A stretch of 64,000 nucleotides of DNA, taken from positions 392,201,632 through 392,265,631 of the forward strand of contig CM060900.1 in the NCBI GenBank assembly GCA_030762935.1. Direction: 5' to 3'. A program made the position numbers and the translations under genes. The stretch is from Hymenopus coronatus (taxonomy: Eukaryota; Arthropoda; Insecta; Mantodea; Hymenopodidae). Below are positions 28,201-43,200 of the stretch, in pieces. The first letter of the stretch is position 1; every line of letters begins with the position of its first letter. The notes beneath the pieces were generated by a model that saw nothing but the letters and a program-made list of their open reading frames with translations, made no database searches and had not been told where the DNA came from.

Positions 28201-31200
28201 GCATCACATACAACGGCTCTACGAAAGCAAATATACCTCTCTTTTAACTTCTTTTTGTGCTGTGTCCTTGATGCTAAGAATAACTTTAAACCATTTGAAC
28301 ACAACTGCTTACAACTTAGAAGAATGTGTTGTAACAATTTAATAACTATTATAATGAGCATGCCTACACTAGCAAAAGAAAATTAAAATAGAATAAACTA
28401 AAAAAAACAAATTAAATAAACAAAAAAGTGAAGACATTTATAGAGATCTTGTTTAACGTTCTTCAAAGTAAAGTGACTTCTGATACAGACCCAGAGACTT
28501 TTGAAATAATTGTATATAGGAATGTTTTTAGTCAAGGTGGTTTTCTTCTACCAGATTCAAACAAATACAATTTCATTAAAATTCAGGTTTAAATTAAGGC
28601 ACATGTAGATAAATATGGGGAATAAAAATGCAGAATAAAGTGCTGAAAAAGAACTCGCCATTTATAGATGATGTTAAAAATAGCCTACACAGCATCATTA
28701 CTATATTTGCTCTATGCAATAACATAACCATCACATTTAAATCATGCTCAGATATACCTAGTGCAAGGTAATAGTGTTGATGTTGATAACTTCAGGACTG
28801 ACATTTTCTTTCAGTTCCACACACCTTGTTCTTCAATTGTCCCCACTGGAAAAAATCACAATAACATCTAGTGTGCAAACTGAAGCAACCCTCTTGCTTC
28901 CTTCACACTGCACAGATCCCATAGTGCACCACTTTTTATACTAAATGCTTTATTGCTGTCTTTGTTAGTTGTCCTTTTTCCAGAAACTTGTCCCTGAAAA
29001 TTTTTCAAATTTCCTTAATTTAATCTTTTTTTTAACATAGCTTCCACATTTCTCTTCTTTCTTGTATTGAGTAAGTCATTTTGCAAAATGTGAACAGACA
29101 CATGTAGTTAAAGGGATGAAATAAACTGAAGTGCTAAGAATATGTCAGCAATGGGATGTATAAATACTGAATGATTATTGCACAAAATTGTTCACTCATG
29201 TAGTTGTTTATTCAGTTTTGTATGAAAAAATAGAATAATGCAATTTAAAACAGTCAAAACCTCAACATTCACATTCAAATGGGAGGCAGACTACTTTTCA
29301 CCAGTGCCATCCTTTATATTACACTGCGCTTTAGACTCTTCTTCAGTTTTCTTCAAAAGATATAGTCAAACCCATCTAATTAGTTACCTTCACTTAACAG
29401 TAAGGTCAAAAATAGCTATTTTTCTCTGGAACCAATTGATTTCCTGTAAGATGCATGTCAATTTCCTCTGGATTAAATGGTCACCACATAACACAGTCAG
29501 TGCCCATACAAATTTCAGAAAATTACCTGAATTAAATAACCACTGCAAATATTTCTACACCCAGAAACCATTACATGGGGTTGCCTTTGATTCTGGGAAG
29601 GATTTTACATCATAGGGCTGTCTCTTCTGTCCCATTTCTCCATTTGTACTCTAAGAGTTACTGTATCTAATCATGTGATGCACTAAACTTCATCCCCAAA
29701 TTCAAACTTAGTTTAGCAGCCATGTGTACTAACAGCTGTTTTTACAAATAATGACTGGATCACTTTAGGCAGGTTTCATTATTTACCAGTACAAGGGCTA
29801 AAGGTCCTAATTTATAGTATGAAATTATTTTGAATATGTTTTTGTAATTAAAACTGATAAAATTCTGATAATTTGTATTAGGCCTATGTTATAAAACATT
29901 TGTGTTCCCTCTCTTGCTCTGCTGTCTTTTTTTTTTTTTTTTTTTTTTTTTTGACTATTCGTTTATGACACGTGATCATAGGAAGTGGCCAATCCAGTAC
30001 ATTTGGCACATAAAATTCCAACCAATGGGAACTCATTATCTCTGGATTTTAATCTTTTTTTTATCACATCTATGTGCAATTGTTTTTCTAAATTTATCAT
30101 GCCCATATGCATTTGTTTTCTCTCTTAACTAATGTTCTACTCATAATAGTATCAGTGTGCAGTGATTTTGGTGCAAATATACATTAAGACAATTGAGGTT
30201 TTAGGAATATAATTCTTTGTGTCCATATAGGCTAATCATTGTTATTTTATTCATGACATAGTCTTACTAAATACAACTCGAGCTGCAACTTTTTTATTGA
30301 TAAATTTATTGATAAAAGTTGGAGCTCTCGATATAGTACTTATGATAAAATTTATATAAAATTTGCTTTTCATTCTAATCAAATGCAGATTTTTAGTTCA
30401 TAGGAATTGTAATTAGTTGGTATAAAAAAATAGGACCTATATTCTAGTCATGAAAGTATATCTAATTTGAACTGTACTTATTCTGTTTAGTAAAGGAGTG
30501 AAAGTGTAAACAGAATTAAAAGAAATAAGTCCACACAACTTAGATATTATACTTGAAAAGGCACCTTTTGTTCTTAAAATAATAAAAAGTGCAGATTATT
30601 TACATTTAAAATGCAGGTGTTTGAAGTATATGCATTTTTATTGCTTGCAGGTGAATACAGAGTGGGAATAAAATTTAATGACCAGCACATCCCTGATTCA
30701 CCATACAAGCTGTTCATCTCTCCAGCAATGGGAGATGCACACAAACTTGAGGTGTTCCAGTTTCCACAATCAGGTGTTCAACCAGACAAACCTGCAGCTT
30801 TCCTTGTCAGAAAGAATGGAGCAAAGGGAGAGCTGGATGCCAAGGTGAGCTCAGCAAGTTTAACTATGGGATATTCACATCACTTTTCTGTGATGGTATG
30901 TCTACACAGTATAGCACTCCTTAACTTAGAAACTACTCGGAGATTAAACAATTTTGTTTCCATAGAACAAGTATCACTAATTGGTTGCTAATTGAGTAAA
31001 GCTGAGAGAGCAACTTTGCTTGATGCTCCTGCAAATTGCCCACTGTGCACTGCATGACCACACACAGCTGGATTGTCATCAAAATGCACAAAGATATCAA
31101 AATTTGCAGAGCTAGCTCATTTATGGGCTCATCACTACAAATATCACCACCATCATCAGAGAGAGCCTCTTCCTGTAAGATACCAGATTTAATGAAGCAG

Positions 31201-34200
31201 TGTTTGATTGTGGAGGATGACACCTTCTTCCAGGCAGCCGAAATAAATTCCATGGCTTGCATATCTCCATTCCTGCTGATGGCTGCGTTTTGGTGATTTG
31301 GCACCCAATTTTAAAAACTCATGCAAAATAACATTTTTGTTACTGATGACTGTACATAGCGGGGAGTAAGCAATTTCTAAGTCTGAAGCAATTTTGGTTT
31401 TGGTTTTGTGTGGATTAAGCTCCACCTCTCATATGAATTTCACTTTGTGATCTAACATATAACATTTCATTTTTCAGTTCTCCATGGCTGATTAACAGCT
31501 ACTGAGAAATGAAAGACAAACTGCTGTTTAACAACCGAACATTTTTATCTTTACTTCTCGTTTGTTGCTGCATTGTCGCGCTTTACCAGCAATTGTATTA
31601 TTGTCTTTTGTTTCTGAGGCCGAAAGCCGCCTGCTCAGCTTGCGTCTTTGTTAACAGAGAAAAGGGAAAACCCTTGAGTTTCTTTTAAGATAGTGTATGC
31701 CATATACTCATTATAATTATGTAGAACTTGGTTGTTTCACTGAAATTTAATATGTGCTGCAACTTGCAGCAAGAACATATGATTAATTTAGAGTTTCTGA
31801 AGTTAAGAAAGTAGTAGTCAGTATGATTGTCTCCTCTCCACACTTTTTATAATTTTATTTGAATGCTTACGCTTCTGGCTACCTGTCCCAGCTCACCTTA
31901 GCCTAAATTTATGGGGTGCTGGAGTTCCTTTAAATAAAACATAAGTGTTCTTACATATTTTCTCTGTCAGTGCCTTTTGATTCATTCTTCCTCCACATTT
32001 CTCTTACTTTACCTAAATGGATACCATCTTTTACATATTTACCTAGTCTTTTATATTAAAGAAAAAATGTTCCAAAGTAGAAGTGTGTTGTCTGATGGAA
32101 CATGTTTGATCACTGCTTCTATCTTTTCCTTTTTATTAGTGCATTACTTACAAAATGTGAATTGTTGCATAAACAGTTTAATTTTGTTTCTGCATATTGC
32201 ATGTATTTATTCATATCTAGGCTCCACCAAAATTTTATCTGCGTAAGAAACAATATGTAAATTTGTAATGCATAGAGGAAAGGTCATTCGCATTTCACAT
32301 GTCAGGTTTTCCTTTGTGTGTACCTAAAGACTGATTTGTATTTTTTTTTTTCCTGCAGATTGTTTCTCCATCAGGCACGGAGGATGACTGTTTTATTCAG
32401 TCCATAGATTCAGATACATACTCAGTCAGGTTTATGCCAAGAGATAATGGTATCCACAACATCCATGTAAAATTCAATGGAGTCCATATTCCTGGATCAC
32501 CTTATCGCATCAGGGTGGGTAAAGATGATGCAGATCCTGCAGCGGTATCAGCTTCTGGCAATGGTCTTGGGGAGGTTAAGACAGGTATGTTGCTTAAATA
32601 AGGAACTATAGACTTTGCATATTTTACTCCGAAAAACAGTTATTGGGAACAATAGTAGATGCAGAAACTTGCATTTCAAAGGTTAACTTTTCTGAAAAGC
32701 ATCTGCATGATAAAAAGGAGGAAATTTTGAGGTTTAATATAGCTAAGAACATAAGGCACCTAGATTAGCATTTATGTTTTGCCATTTGTTAGTTTAAGAT
32801 TAATGCTCTCAAAATTCTACTTCTTTTCTCACAAAGACCCAGCCATCTATCAATGTTAAAAACAGTTTTGTTTATTTAACATAATGTTAATGTTGCACAA
32901 GCTTGGCATATAGCAGGCGTGTTCCAAATGCTGGCATTTTCAAATGCCTTAAGCAGAAGGGTAAAGTAATGTTTAAAAGTTTGAACAGAATATTATATCT
33001 ACCATTTGTTTAATGAAATGTGATTTACTTTAATTTCAATGTTAAATTGCTTTAACATTTTTTGTTAACAATGCTTGGTGAAACCAGCTCTAAGGTTCAC
33101 AATTATTCATCATGAACAGAAAAGAAGAAAAAAAAAAAAAAGCTCAGAGTTCATTTGGCTGTCTTATCAGATGTTTTTAAGATTTAATGTAACCTCAAGT
33201 TAGTCATTCAAACTGCTGAATAATAATACTTTTAAGATTTTTATAAATAATTTTACAGCCAAGTACATTTATCTGGATTCTGATATTGGTAGAAGTTTCT
33301 CATTACATATTCACTAAATGCCTGAAGTAATCCACAAATGTGTGTTTACCTGGAGTACAATTAATGACATATAACTTAATTTAGAATTATTTTACAGGTC
33401 AGAAGACTGACTTCATTGTTGACACCTGTAATGCTGGTGCAGGAACCTTAGCAGTTACCATCGATGGCCCATCCAAAGTATCAATGGACTGCACAGAGGT
33501 AGAGGAAGGTTACAAAGTTCGTTATACACCTCTTGTTCCTGGAGATTACTATGTCAGTATCAAGTACAATGGCTATCACATTGTTGGTTCTCCATTCAAA
33601 GTCTGTTGTACAGGTAGGTTTATTTTTTGTATTTCACATCCCTTTTAAGAACTCAGATCTGCAGAGATCTTGAGTGAAATGGGTGAAATGATCCTCATAT
33701 GAGCCTGGGATCCACTGAATCAACAAATATTCAAACTCAGGCCCTCCAAGTGGGAAGGCAGACATGCTACTCCCACTCCATGGAGGCTCACATATTTTTC
33801 CTAAATAACCTTCATAATTTCACACTTAGTCATGTGTATTACAAGATGTTGTGATGACGACAACGATGATGATATCATGCTTATGGTTTTTAAGCATTTA
33901 AATTATGCTTTTAACTAATTTTGTAAATGTTCATTTATGTTCATCTTTTTTCTCAGAATTTTCAGAATTATTCCTAAGCTTTCTTATTTTTTGGTCAGAA
34001 ACTTTTATTTATTTTTCCTTGTCATTTTCCAAGTGTCATTTCATAAAATAGTTTTGTCACTGACATCTTTTTTAAAATATTAATGTAGTACCTATCTTTC
34101 CTGGCTTTTATAATGAAGCATTCTTATTGTGCCATTTATATAGTTAAATATATTTAGTATTGTTTTTTGGTCTAGATTACTACCATGAAATTGTACGTAT

Positions 34201-37200
34201 GTAAGATTTAAAACTTTCAATGTTCTATGCTTCTATTTTCTATTTTGATTTTGGATCATGAATTTTTTAAAATGCAGAAAGCCATAACTGCAATTTCATC
34301 ATCTGTTAACATCATATTATATTGTTTTGCTATTTTATATGTTTCATTTTGTTAAGTATCTATGAAGTTTGCTATAATTACTTGAACCATCCATGACCAA
34401 CCTACAGTTTGGTTATTTAAACTGTGCAACATTTTCAAAATATTAACACATCTGTGTGGGAAATGCACCATGTGATGAATTTAATTTTTTGGGGGATTTT
34501 AGCTTTTAAGCCCCATTATTATCTTTCCAATTTACAAGCATCATACATAGTTACTTTCCAGGAGTTGCTGACTTTGGTATCATGTACAGTTAACACCCAG
34601 GATATTTATGTGTAGGTACCTTTCCCTCTATTTGTGCATTTTTATACTCTACCAACCTAATCCATTTACCTTTTCTCTAAATTACAACCTCATCAGTTCT
34701 ATTATTAAGATCCTCTCTTTCTTTAGGAATTTTCCTCCCCAATTTCTCTCTTACTTTCCCCGTATAATTACGTAGTTGTTTAAAAAATTCTTATTATTTC
34801 CAAAAAGTTTAAAGTACACTATCTCTGGCAGCAGCTTTTTCAGTTTTTATTTCACATTTTCTCTCTCCACATTTTAGTTTCCTCGCACTCAATTATACAG
34901 TGTAAATTGTTATCAACATTACCACATAGTGGGCATAGATCTTTATCAACTTTTAGACCTTTTAATGACATTGTGCTGTCCTTGCCCATGCCAGACCTGC
35001 TCTTTCCATTTTATCATGGACATCAGTATGTTTTTCTCTTCCCTATTCTGTCTTAACATTCTTATATAATATTAAAGTACTCTTATTCCTTAAGCTATTT
35101 ATTATTTCTTATTTCTCTATATTGTCTATCCTAGATGTCACTTTATTCCATAGTTTTTATACCCCTCTTGTCTGTAAATTGGTCTAGCCTCTCTTACAAT
35201 TTCTTTTAATTAACACGTCCCACTTCTTTCCCATATTGTTGATTCTTGTGTCCTAAAACAGTCTTTTGACAATATTTCCATCCTCTAATACTTGGATGCT
35301 GTTCCAATATTTCAGTATTTGTTTAATTACTGATCCCTTCTTCCCAGATCAACTAATGCTACCCCATTTGAAGCTACTCTTGGTAATCCCAATATCATTT
35401 TGCAAAAGGACATATGAATTTGATCTATACATTCCATCCTTTTTCAGTCCCCCAAATCTTTATTTCATGCATCATTCTTGATTCCACTGTTGCTGTATAT
35501 ATTCTTTCTAGCCTTTCTATTTGGTATTTTCTTTAAGCTCGTTCTTATACTATTAATAGCTAATTTCTCCTTGCCTAGCACATTTTTCCTTTGCTCTGTC
35601 CATTTTCCATTGTTACTTAGCCTTACTCCTATGTAATCAAACTTGTTTACAACTTTGAATTCACTCTCCTCTAACCACCATCTCTCTCCTCTGCTGAGTT
35701 TATTCCCATTCGTACAAACCATAATTTTTTATATAATTTTATTCATTTTAAACCCCATTTTTAGCAGTATTTCTCTGTTGCTTCTATTGCTTTCTTTAAA
35801 ACTTCACTTGTGATTGCTGTGCATTGTGAATTTTCTTTTGCTATTTCTTGGAATATGTCATCAATAAAAAAATTAAATAAAGTGGGACTTAATTTACAAC
35901 CCTGCCTTAAACCAATTGTATTTGGAACTCAATCCATTACTTTGTTGTTGGCAAATGCAGGATTTATTATCTGAATACAAGCTCTCTAATAGTCGTACAG
36001 ATTTTACGCTCAGTCCCTTTGTTGTCAACTTATATCAAAGTGCATCTCTTCGAATGGCATCAAAGGCCTTTTCTAGATCTGCAAAAAGTAAATATACCTC
36101 ACCTCTTTTCTTACTTAGATATTTATCTATTATTGTTCTTATTATAAAAATATTGTCAATTATCTTTCTAAACCCCCTTTGCATGTAAGATAATTTACCT
36201 TCTCTCTCTCTACCCATTTCTGTAGTCTCTTTGCTGGTACCACTGTTAACAATTTACCTATCATTGATAATAGACTAATGCCTCTGTAGTTACTTGGGTT
36301 ATTCACCTCCCCTGTCTCTTTAAAATGGGTACTAGCATTCCCTGTTTCCAATTTTGTGGAAACGTTCCTCCCTCAAGAAGCACATTGAACAGTTTTCCTA
36401 ACATTATCCTTTTTTAGGTATCTTCATACCACATCCTCCAAAATTCCTCTGGTATTCCATCTATTCCATTAGCTTTCTTACTATTTAAGTTTTTAACCTG
36501 CTCTCTTATCTGGTTCTCCAATATTTTCTGGTCTAGTGTTTCAACATATTTATGGAACTCCTCTAGTACTTTTGTCTGTATTACCAAATCACTTCCACCT
36601 AATAATTTCTTGAAATACTCCTTCCATTTTTAGGACCACTTTTATTTTGCAATACCCCTAGTCTTAAATACATTTTTTTAGCAACCCCCATATCATTTTG
36701 CTATCATCCTGTTTTGCTGCCTCATAGATCTTTTGCCCAATTTTATCATCCACTCTTTCTGTCTCTCCTCAGTTAAACATCTATAGGCCCACCTCGTTAG
36801 TAGAAAATTTTCTTTTTCGACCTGTTCTCCTGATTTTCCCCATCTCCTAAACTCTCTTTCTACCCGGTTTTTTGCTACAATGCAATCCCCATCATACCAT
36901 TCCTCTTCTATATTTTCCCTTTGATTCCTAATTTTGATTATCGTTCCTGCTAGCTTCACTTCCCCTTCTAGGTACAGCATTGCTTCTTCAGCTTATCCCT
37001 CCTCAGTAAGTTTGGGTAATCTCACCTTGAGATTTCTTTTCAGTACTTGAGTTTAAATTCACAATAAATAATTCTCTCTCCTCTGTACACAATTTTCAAT
37101 GGGTTTACCTTCCTCTATATCTTCTTCTTGATCTACTCCTCCCACTGTTTTGAAAGTTGCTCTTAATGGGAAATGGTAGATATTCAATACCCTTTGTAGA

Positions 37201-40200
37201 ACCTTAAAAGCTATAAAATCATTATCTAAATTCTGTGAATTCAACATAATCAATTACACTTTCTCCTCTTTCATTGAAAAATGTGAACTCTCCTGATTTT
37301 TCTGGTCCTCTTGCCCCATTACACATTAATAAGATTATTAACTTCACAAAATTTTACTAACCTTTTCCCTTCTTTGTTACTTATTCTTTTCTTTACTGTG
37401 CCTCTTTATATAGTTGTTTTCCTTTGCTTGGTAATCTTCTGAATCAACTAAATGTAATTTTATTGTTCTTCCCCTATGCTTGCATTGACGTCCCCTAATA
37501 ACAAGAAATCTAAATTATTATACTTACACAAAACTTCCATACCATTCTCTAACTTACTGTAAAAGCTTGCATCATAAAAGTCTGACATTCCTGATGGATT
37601 ATATATCGCACCCAAACCTAAGTTTTGGCTCTTTCTTGTCACCCTTTGTAACACGACCCACATCACTTCCTCAGCTCCAATTTTTTTTTTTTTCCTTTCA
37701 CCTTGAGACCTACATTTCCTTTTCTTTTTTCCCTTCATTTTTTCTAAAGTATTCATAGTTCTCCATTCTTATCACTTCCATTTTAGATTTATTTCCACCA
37801 CTGCTATCACATCGCCCCACTTCAACACTTGTGCTAATTCACCTTTGTGGATTTTGTCTATTAGTCCTTCCACATTCCAACATAAAACCACCAAGGTTGG
37901 CCCATCCTATACAGAATGCATCCTATTTTGTCTAAATTGTTGCAACTTTGCTCTTGTCCTGGTTAATCTCCCTCCCTTCCTATTGTGTCTTAAGTCTCTC
38001 ATGATGAGAGATGTCATGATGCTCCCTCCTGGTGTTGAAACAACACTGATCCCTTCTCCATCTTTCCATATGTCTATATCTGTTGTTGCTGTAAATGTGT
38101 CACATCTTGCATCATCAGTCAGCTGTTTGTGTGGACTGACTTCCCCACTGGTGATGTCCTGTCCTTGTATAAACCATGGTTTGTGCTTTCCCTCTCTGAG
38201 GCACTTGTATCCCTTCTCCCCTCCAATCTTCTCCACTGACCTGAATTCTTTCGGCTGCCTGCTTAGGTCTAGGAATTCCATTCACGTATAACTACAAGCT
38301 CTTCTACATTCTGATTTCTTGCTCATTTTTACTGTGGTCATTTTCAATAAATATTCTCATGCCTTTCAGGTTTCTTGTATTGCTTATTATTCTCCATTTG
38401 ACATTCGTAGTTACTACTTTAACTAGAATTGATCTTGATTTCCATCCCCATCATCCTAATCTAAAGGATCTATAATTTCCTGACCTGCGAATTTAATGCC
38501 AAGTTTCCCTTCCATAGCTTCCTCCACTTCTTCCCGTGTTTTTCTTCCTCTTTGTTCTTCTAATTCAAAGATCAATACGTTCAGCTTCCTATTGGTGTGT
38601 GCCGATTTCTCCAATTGGGTTATTCTATTTTTGCATTCCACTAATTCTTTTCTTGTTTTTTGTTCCATCTGGTTTATGCTTCATTTTATTTCTTCCATGT
38701 TCTTTCCCATTTTTTTCTTCCATACTCTTCTCTTCATTTAATATCTTTTATGTCGTTTGCTAATGTTTATCAACATTTCCATCATTTCATCCATTCCTGG
38801 TCCTGGATTAAGTTCTAGGCCTCCTATTACTAGTAGGACTGTCAGCATTAATGCAATCCAAAAACTTAGCATCCTTAATGCATTTTCTTTGTTTCCATTT
38901 AGATATTTCATCCTGTTATATAGCCCGAAGCATGCTCTATACAGCTGTAGTGTTATACCCATGTTTCTGCTTTGGCCTCATTGCTATCATACTCTGTGCT
39001 TATAGCATTTGTAAATCTAATTTATTAGGTATACAAAGGACTTCTCTGAGGTAGAGATGATACAAACATTAGATATAATGCACAAATTTGATCAAAATAA
39101 TTATGACAGTTTTAATGACCAAATGGGATAAGCAAACGGTATGTTTACAGAACCTTTGGTAGTAGTTTATTGGGATGTAGCCTCTTACTATTATGCAGCA
39201 CTAACAGATGCTTTGTTTACAATGGAACAGGTGAAGATCTGGCAGAAAGAGGAGCACAGGAAACGTCTTCTGTCATTGTAGAAACAGTGCAGAAGGTGTC
39301 AAAGAGTAAACATGTGGGACCAGTATTGCCACTCTTCAAGTCTGATGCTTCTAAAGTTACGAGCAAAGGAATGGGTCTGAAGAAAGCTTACTTACAGAAA
39401 CAAAACATGTTCACTGTACATGCTGGAGAAGCAGGTAAAGTTATTATCTAGAAAGAGATATTGTATGCGTGTCAAGCATAATATTTACTTAAGAAATTTA
39501 ATCCACAATTAAAACAATAGATTGCAAAAGGTAAACTCGTAATGGACAGAATTCATAAGCTTTAGGTTGGTTTGATCTATCCCCTTAGTACACTATCTTA
39601 CACTGAACAAGGTATATACTCTGATTTTCTTAACTTTAGGACTGACATTTCAGTGTCTTGGGAATTGCCAAAATGTTTTAAGTGTTTATAATTCCTGTAG
39701 AGGGTGCCAGAGTAACTCTGCAGTTTCATTCATGGCCCTTAGGTTGAGGGTACACAGTTCAGTTCCTGACTCTGAGATTGTGATTTTAAGTCAACCCTAT
39801 CCAAGCCTTCTCTGACTACTCATGTGAAGCATTCCAAGGCCCAAGATGGTCAGAGTCCACCGTAAAAGATATATGTTCTCTAATTCCATTATCACCCTCT
39901 CATCAGAGGGAACAGGCTCTGCCCTATGGGTGCTTCCAGTTAATGACACGCCTATATTGCTTTGTGAAACAGGATTACCCCAGAGGTCATAAACAACATG
40001 AGCAGCATCATAAACCAGTAAACAACCAAAATTCCTCTGGATGCACAGTTTGGTAAAGACACATCTAAATATAATGTATAAGATTATGAAATTGCTGCAT
40101 AAAGTTCTGCTAATAAGAAACTTGATAATAAAATTGTTTTAGAATTATTCAAAATAACAGCTAAGAACAGCTTACAACAATATAAAGCAAATCTACCCTA

Positions 40201-43200
40201 TGAGGCATCACTATACTACTGGTGATGCAGGCATAATTGGGTCATCTATAATTAGAGTGTGCAGCTTTTGTGAATTTGCATTGTCCAAGCATTCACTTAG
40301 GTAGCCCAAAACAAAATAATACAAAGAAGGCTGAAAACATTTACAAACAAAATATTTTAAAATATAACAATGAAATTTAATATTCTACCTAGTGTGCATC
40401 TAAAAAAGCACTTGCAGTGAATAGATTGTAATAAATGACCCTCAGGATGTAAAAGATTGTCTCCCTCTTCCAAAAAAAAGGCCTATTCTTTCTTAGAAAT
40501 AAATAGAAATTAATTTTCCAAAGTAACGGCTCATGACTAGAGTAGAAATTTGTTAAGATATGCTGATAAGGAACATAGTGACGAAGGGAATATTAAAATA
40601 AAGTAATTAATTTATATTGTAAACAATTTGGATTCAGCATTTTGTTCTTTGAGAATTTCTCTGTTATATTTTATCTTAGTTGTATTTTAATATCATTTTA
40701 AATAATATTTTGAGAATAAAAAAATAATACTCAAAATAATTTTCACTCAGCTTTAGAATTTAATTATGTTCATAGTGACTGTCTATTTTTTTCTTACTTC
40801 ATTAATGTGTTCTAGTTCAGTTTTCATTGTCATTGCTCTTAGTTCTTGTGTCATAATGGTGAAAAGAAGTCTCTTATTTCCTCTGTTTCATCATGGAAGT
40901 CTAACACAGTACCTCTCTAATCAACTGCAATAGGAGTCGCTGTATGTCGTAACAGTAATCATGAGCTTACTTGTAGAACAGCACTTTTTATAGCATCAGA
41001 AATGCACTCCTATCTTGGTTACTAACTCATGAGCACACTTGCTTACATAGCTGCCTGATAGGGTTCTAGAATGTTCTTGAGGCAGGTAGAAAAAAGGTTC
41101 CATTGCAAGTGCTTCTGCAATATATGTCTGGCCTTCTATTTTTGTTTATCTCTCCTGCAAACCGGAAGGTCAGCATCATCCGTGTGATAATGCTCTACCT
41201 ATGGCCACTGTATCATAATATTTGTTTTTTAATCAGTATGGTTAAGTGGTGAACTTTGTGTTTCTTGTACAACCTAGGTCTAAATGAAGGTCCAGAAAGA
41301 AATTATATCTTACACATGCAATGACATGTGTAAATTTCTCATGAAAAAAACTGAGAGGCACTTTTGTCATACTGAAGACAATCATCAAAAGTTTCACTAA
41401 TTCTGCTCCTTTTAACATAAATTATTTTGTATGCTAATCATCTATCTCCACAATGTTAAGCTGACATGTTGTTTCCAATGGTTACATGTTAAATAATTCT
41501 CAAGAGAAGGTTGAGTGTGCAGCTTAAAGCATGACAAATTCAAATACAATGAAGTGTAAAGTAATGTTGTAGAAGCTTAGAGACAGTGAAGCACCATTGA
41601 ATTAAATTTATGAGTTGAAGTATAGACCCTTATTGTTTCACTTACTGTTTTTTAAAACAGAACATGTTTCGAAAGCTGTTGCTTTTATCTTTAGCTATAA
41701 TTTCTCGACTGGCGTGGATAGCATTGTCTTCTCTATATCTATGTCTTGTAGATGGCATAGTATACTTGTTGAATATGTCTGGTGGTTATATTTCAAAATT
41801 CATTACCTGGAGTAAGTTCTTCTTGACACAAACTGACACAAACTGACAACTACATCAAGAGCAAGAGTTACAACCCAAAATAATGCCAACATGCCATCTT
41901 CAACAGCCTAGTACATCACATGATCAATTTTCCAGAGTTAATAATGCATGTGAATCACCCCATAGACATATATGTTTACGAAAAGATATTTATCAAAAAG
42001 AACTTGCACCAGATCATGAATTTTGAAATACTGCTACCAGATATATTTGGCAAGTACATTACACCATCTACAAGCCATAGATTTGGAGAAGACAATGCCA
42101 TTCACGCCAGTCGAGAAATTACAGCTGAAGATAAAAGCAATGGCTTTTGAAACATGTCCTGTTTAAAAAACCGTAAGTGAAGCAATAAGTGTGTACACCT
42201 CGACTCATAAATTGAATACAATGAAGTGTGTCACTTAGAGTAGTGTATATTCTATGTGTTATTAAAACTGAAACTTATGGTGAACTTTCATTAACGCTTT
42301 TTCTAATAATAATGAAGTAACTTTGTCATCATTACACATGCTACTGTCAAGATAATAGGTTGTTCTCTGGAATGGAATAAAATACTCGAGAGGGATCTTT
42401 TTCCTTGCTATTTACTGGTTTTATGTTCCCAGGTTTAATATTGTCATAACTATGTTTGATGTTCAGTACACAATATTTAGATCCCACTCATTTTTAGTGA
42501 ACCACAAACTTTAAGTAATATTTTGGGTAGTTGGTTAGAGAATAAGTATCACTATCCATGAGTTTCCATACCTTATTAAATTTTTAATGCTTTGTTGCAC
42601 TTTGAATAGCTTTGTAGCTATGTGGACATAAAGTACAAATGCAATATTTTCTGGGCTTGAACTTCATAATTGAAACAGATTTAAAATGCACATTAAAAGT
42701 GAAAGCTAGAGAAAATGAAAGAAGTATTAGGTTTGTCAAATTCTCTTCAAGCCAAAAATATTCATATCCCCATTATCTATGGTTTTCTTCTCTCACTGAA
42801 ATGTAACGATTTGTGTTCCAAAACTAGTAGCAAATTTATTTGGTATGGATCTTTGTCAGTGATCTTTATTAGTTTCACATGGTGTATGACAGACACATGA
42901 TTATAGGGCTAGAGTCTGGATTGCATATCATCCAGGTGGCATGGTAATTTTTTGCACTTTCATAAAGTGCACTGTATGGTACAATTGACTGCAAGAATAT
43001 GCAATGCTCTAAATGAATATTGTATAAACTTCACAGTGGCCATATCCCATAGAGCATGAGCGCTATAAAAACACAAATGTGGCATCAAATAAAACATACT
43101 TTAGCAGCCCAACTTCCAGATGACCTGAATTTTAGTGCCACAATTATGCATTGAAGATGTTTATGTTCTGCTATATCAAATTATTTTTAAACCCACTTTA

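Noticed and set aside
29238..29615. 125-codon open frame as an intronic gene
   Set aside because: No motif, no splice or start context, and its composition matches the surrounding intron.
37845..38291. 148-codon + strand frame
   Set aside because: It is antisense to the LINE endonuclease region, where the minus-strand frame shows the real similarity.
39720..39900. Another tRNA-derived SINE
   Set aside because: Only a weak B-box-like string (agttcagttcctga) was found; no box A, tail or second copy.
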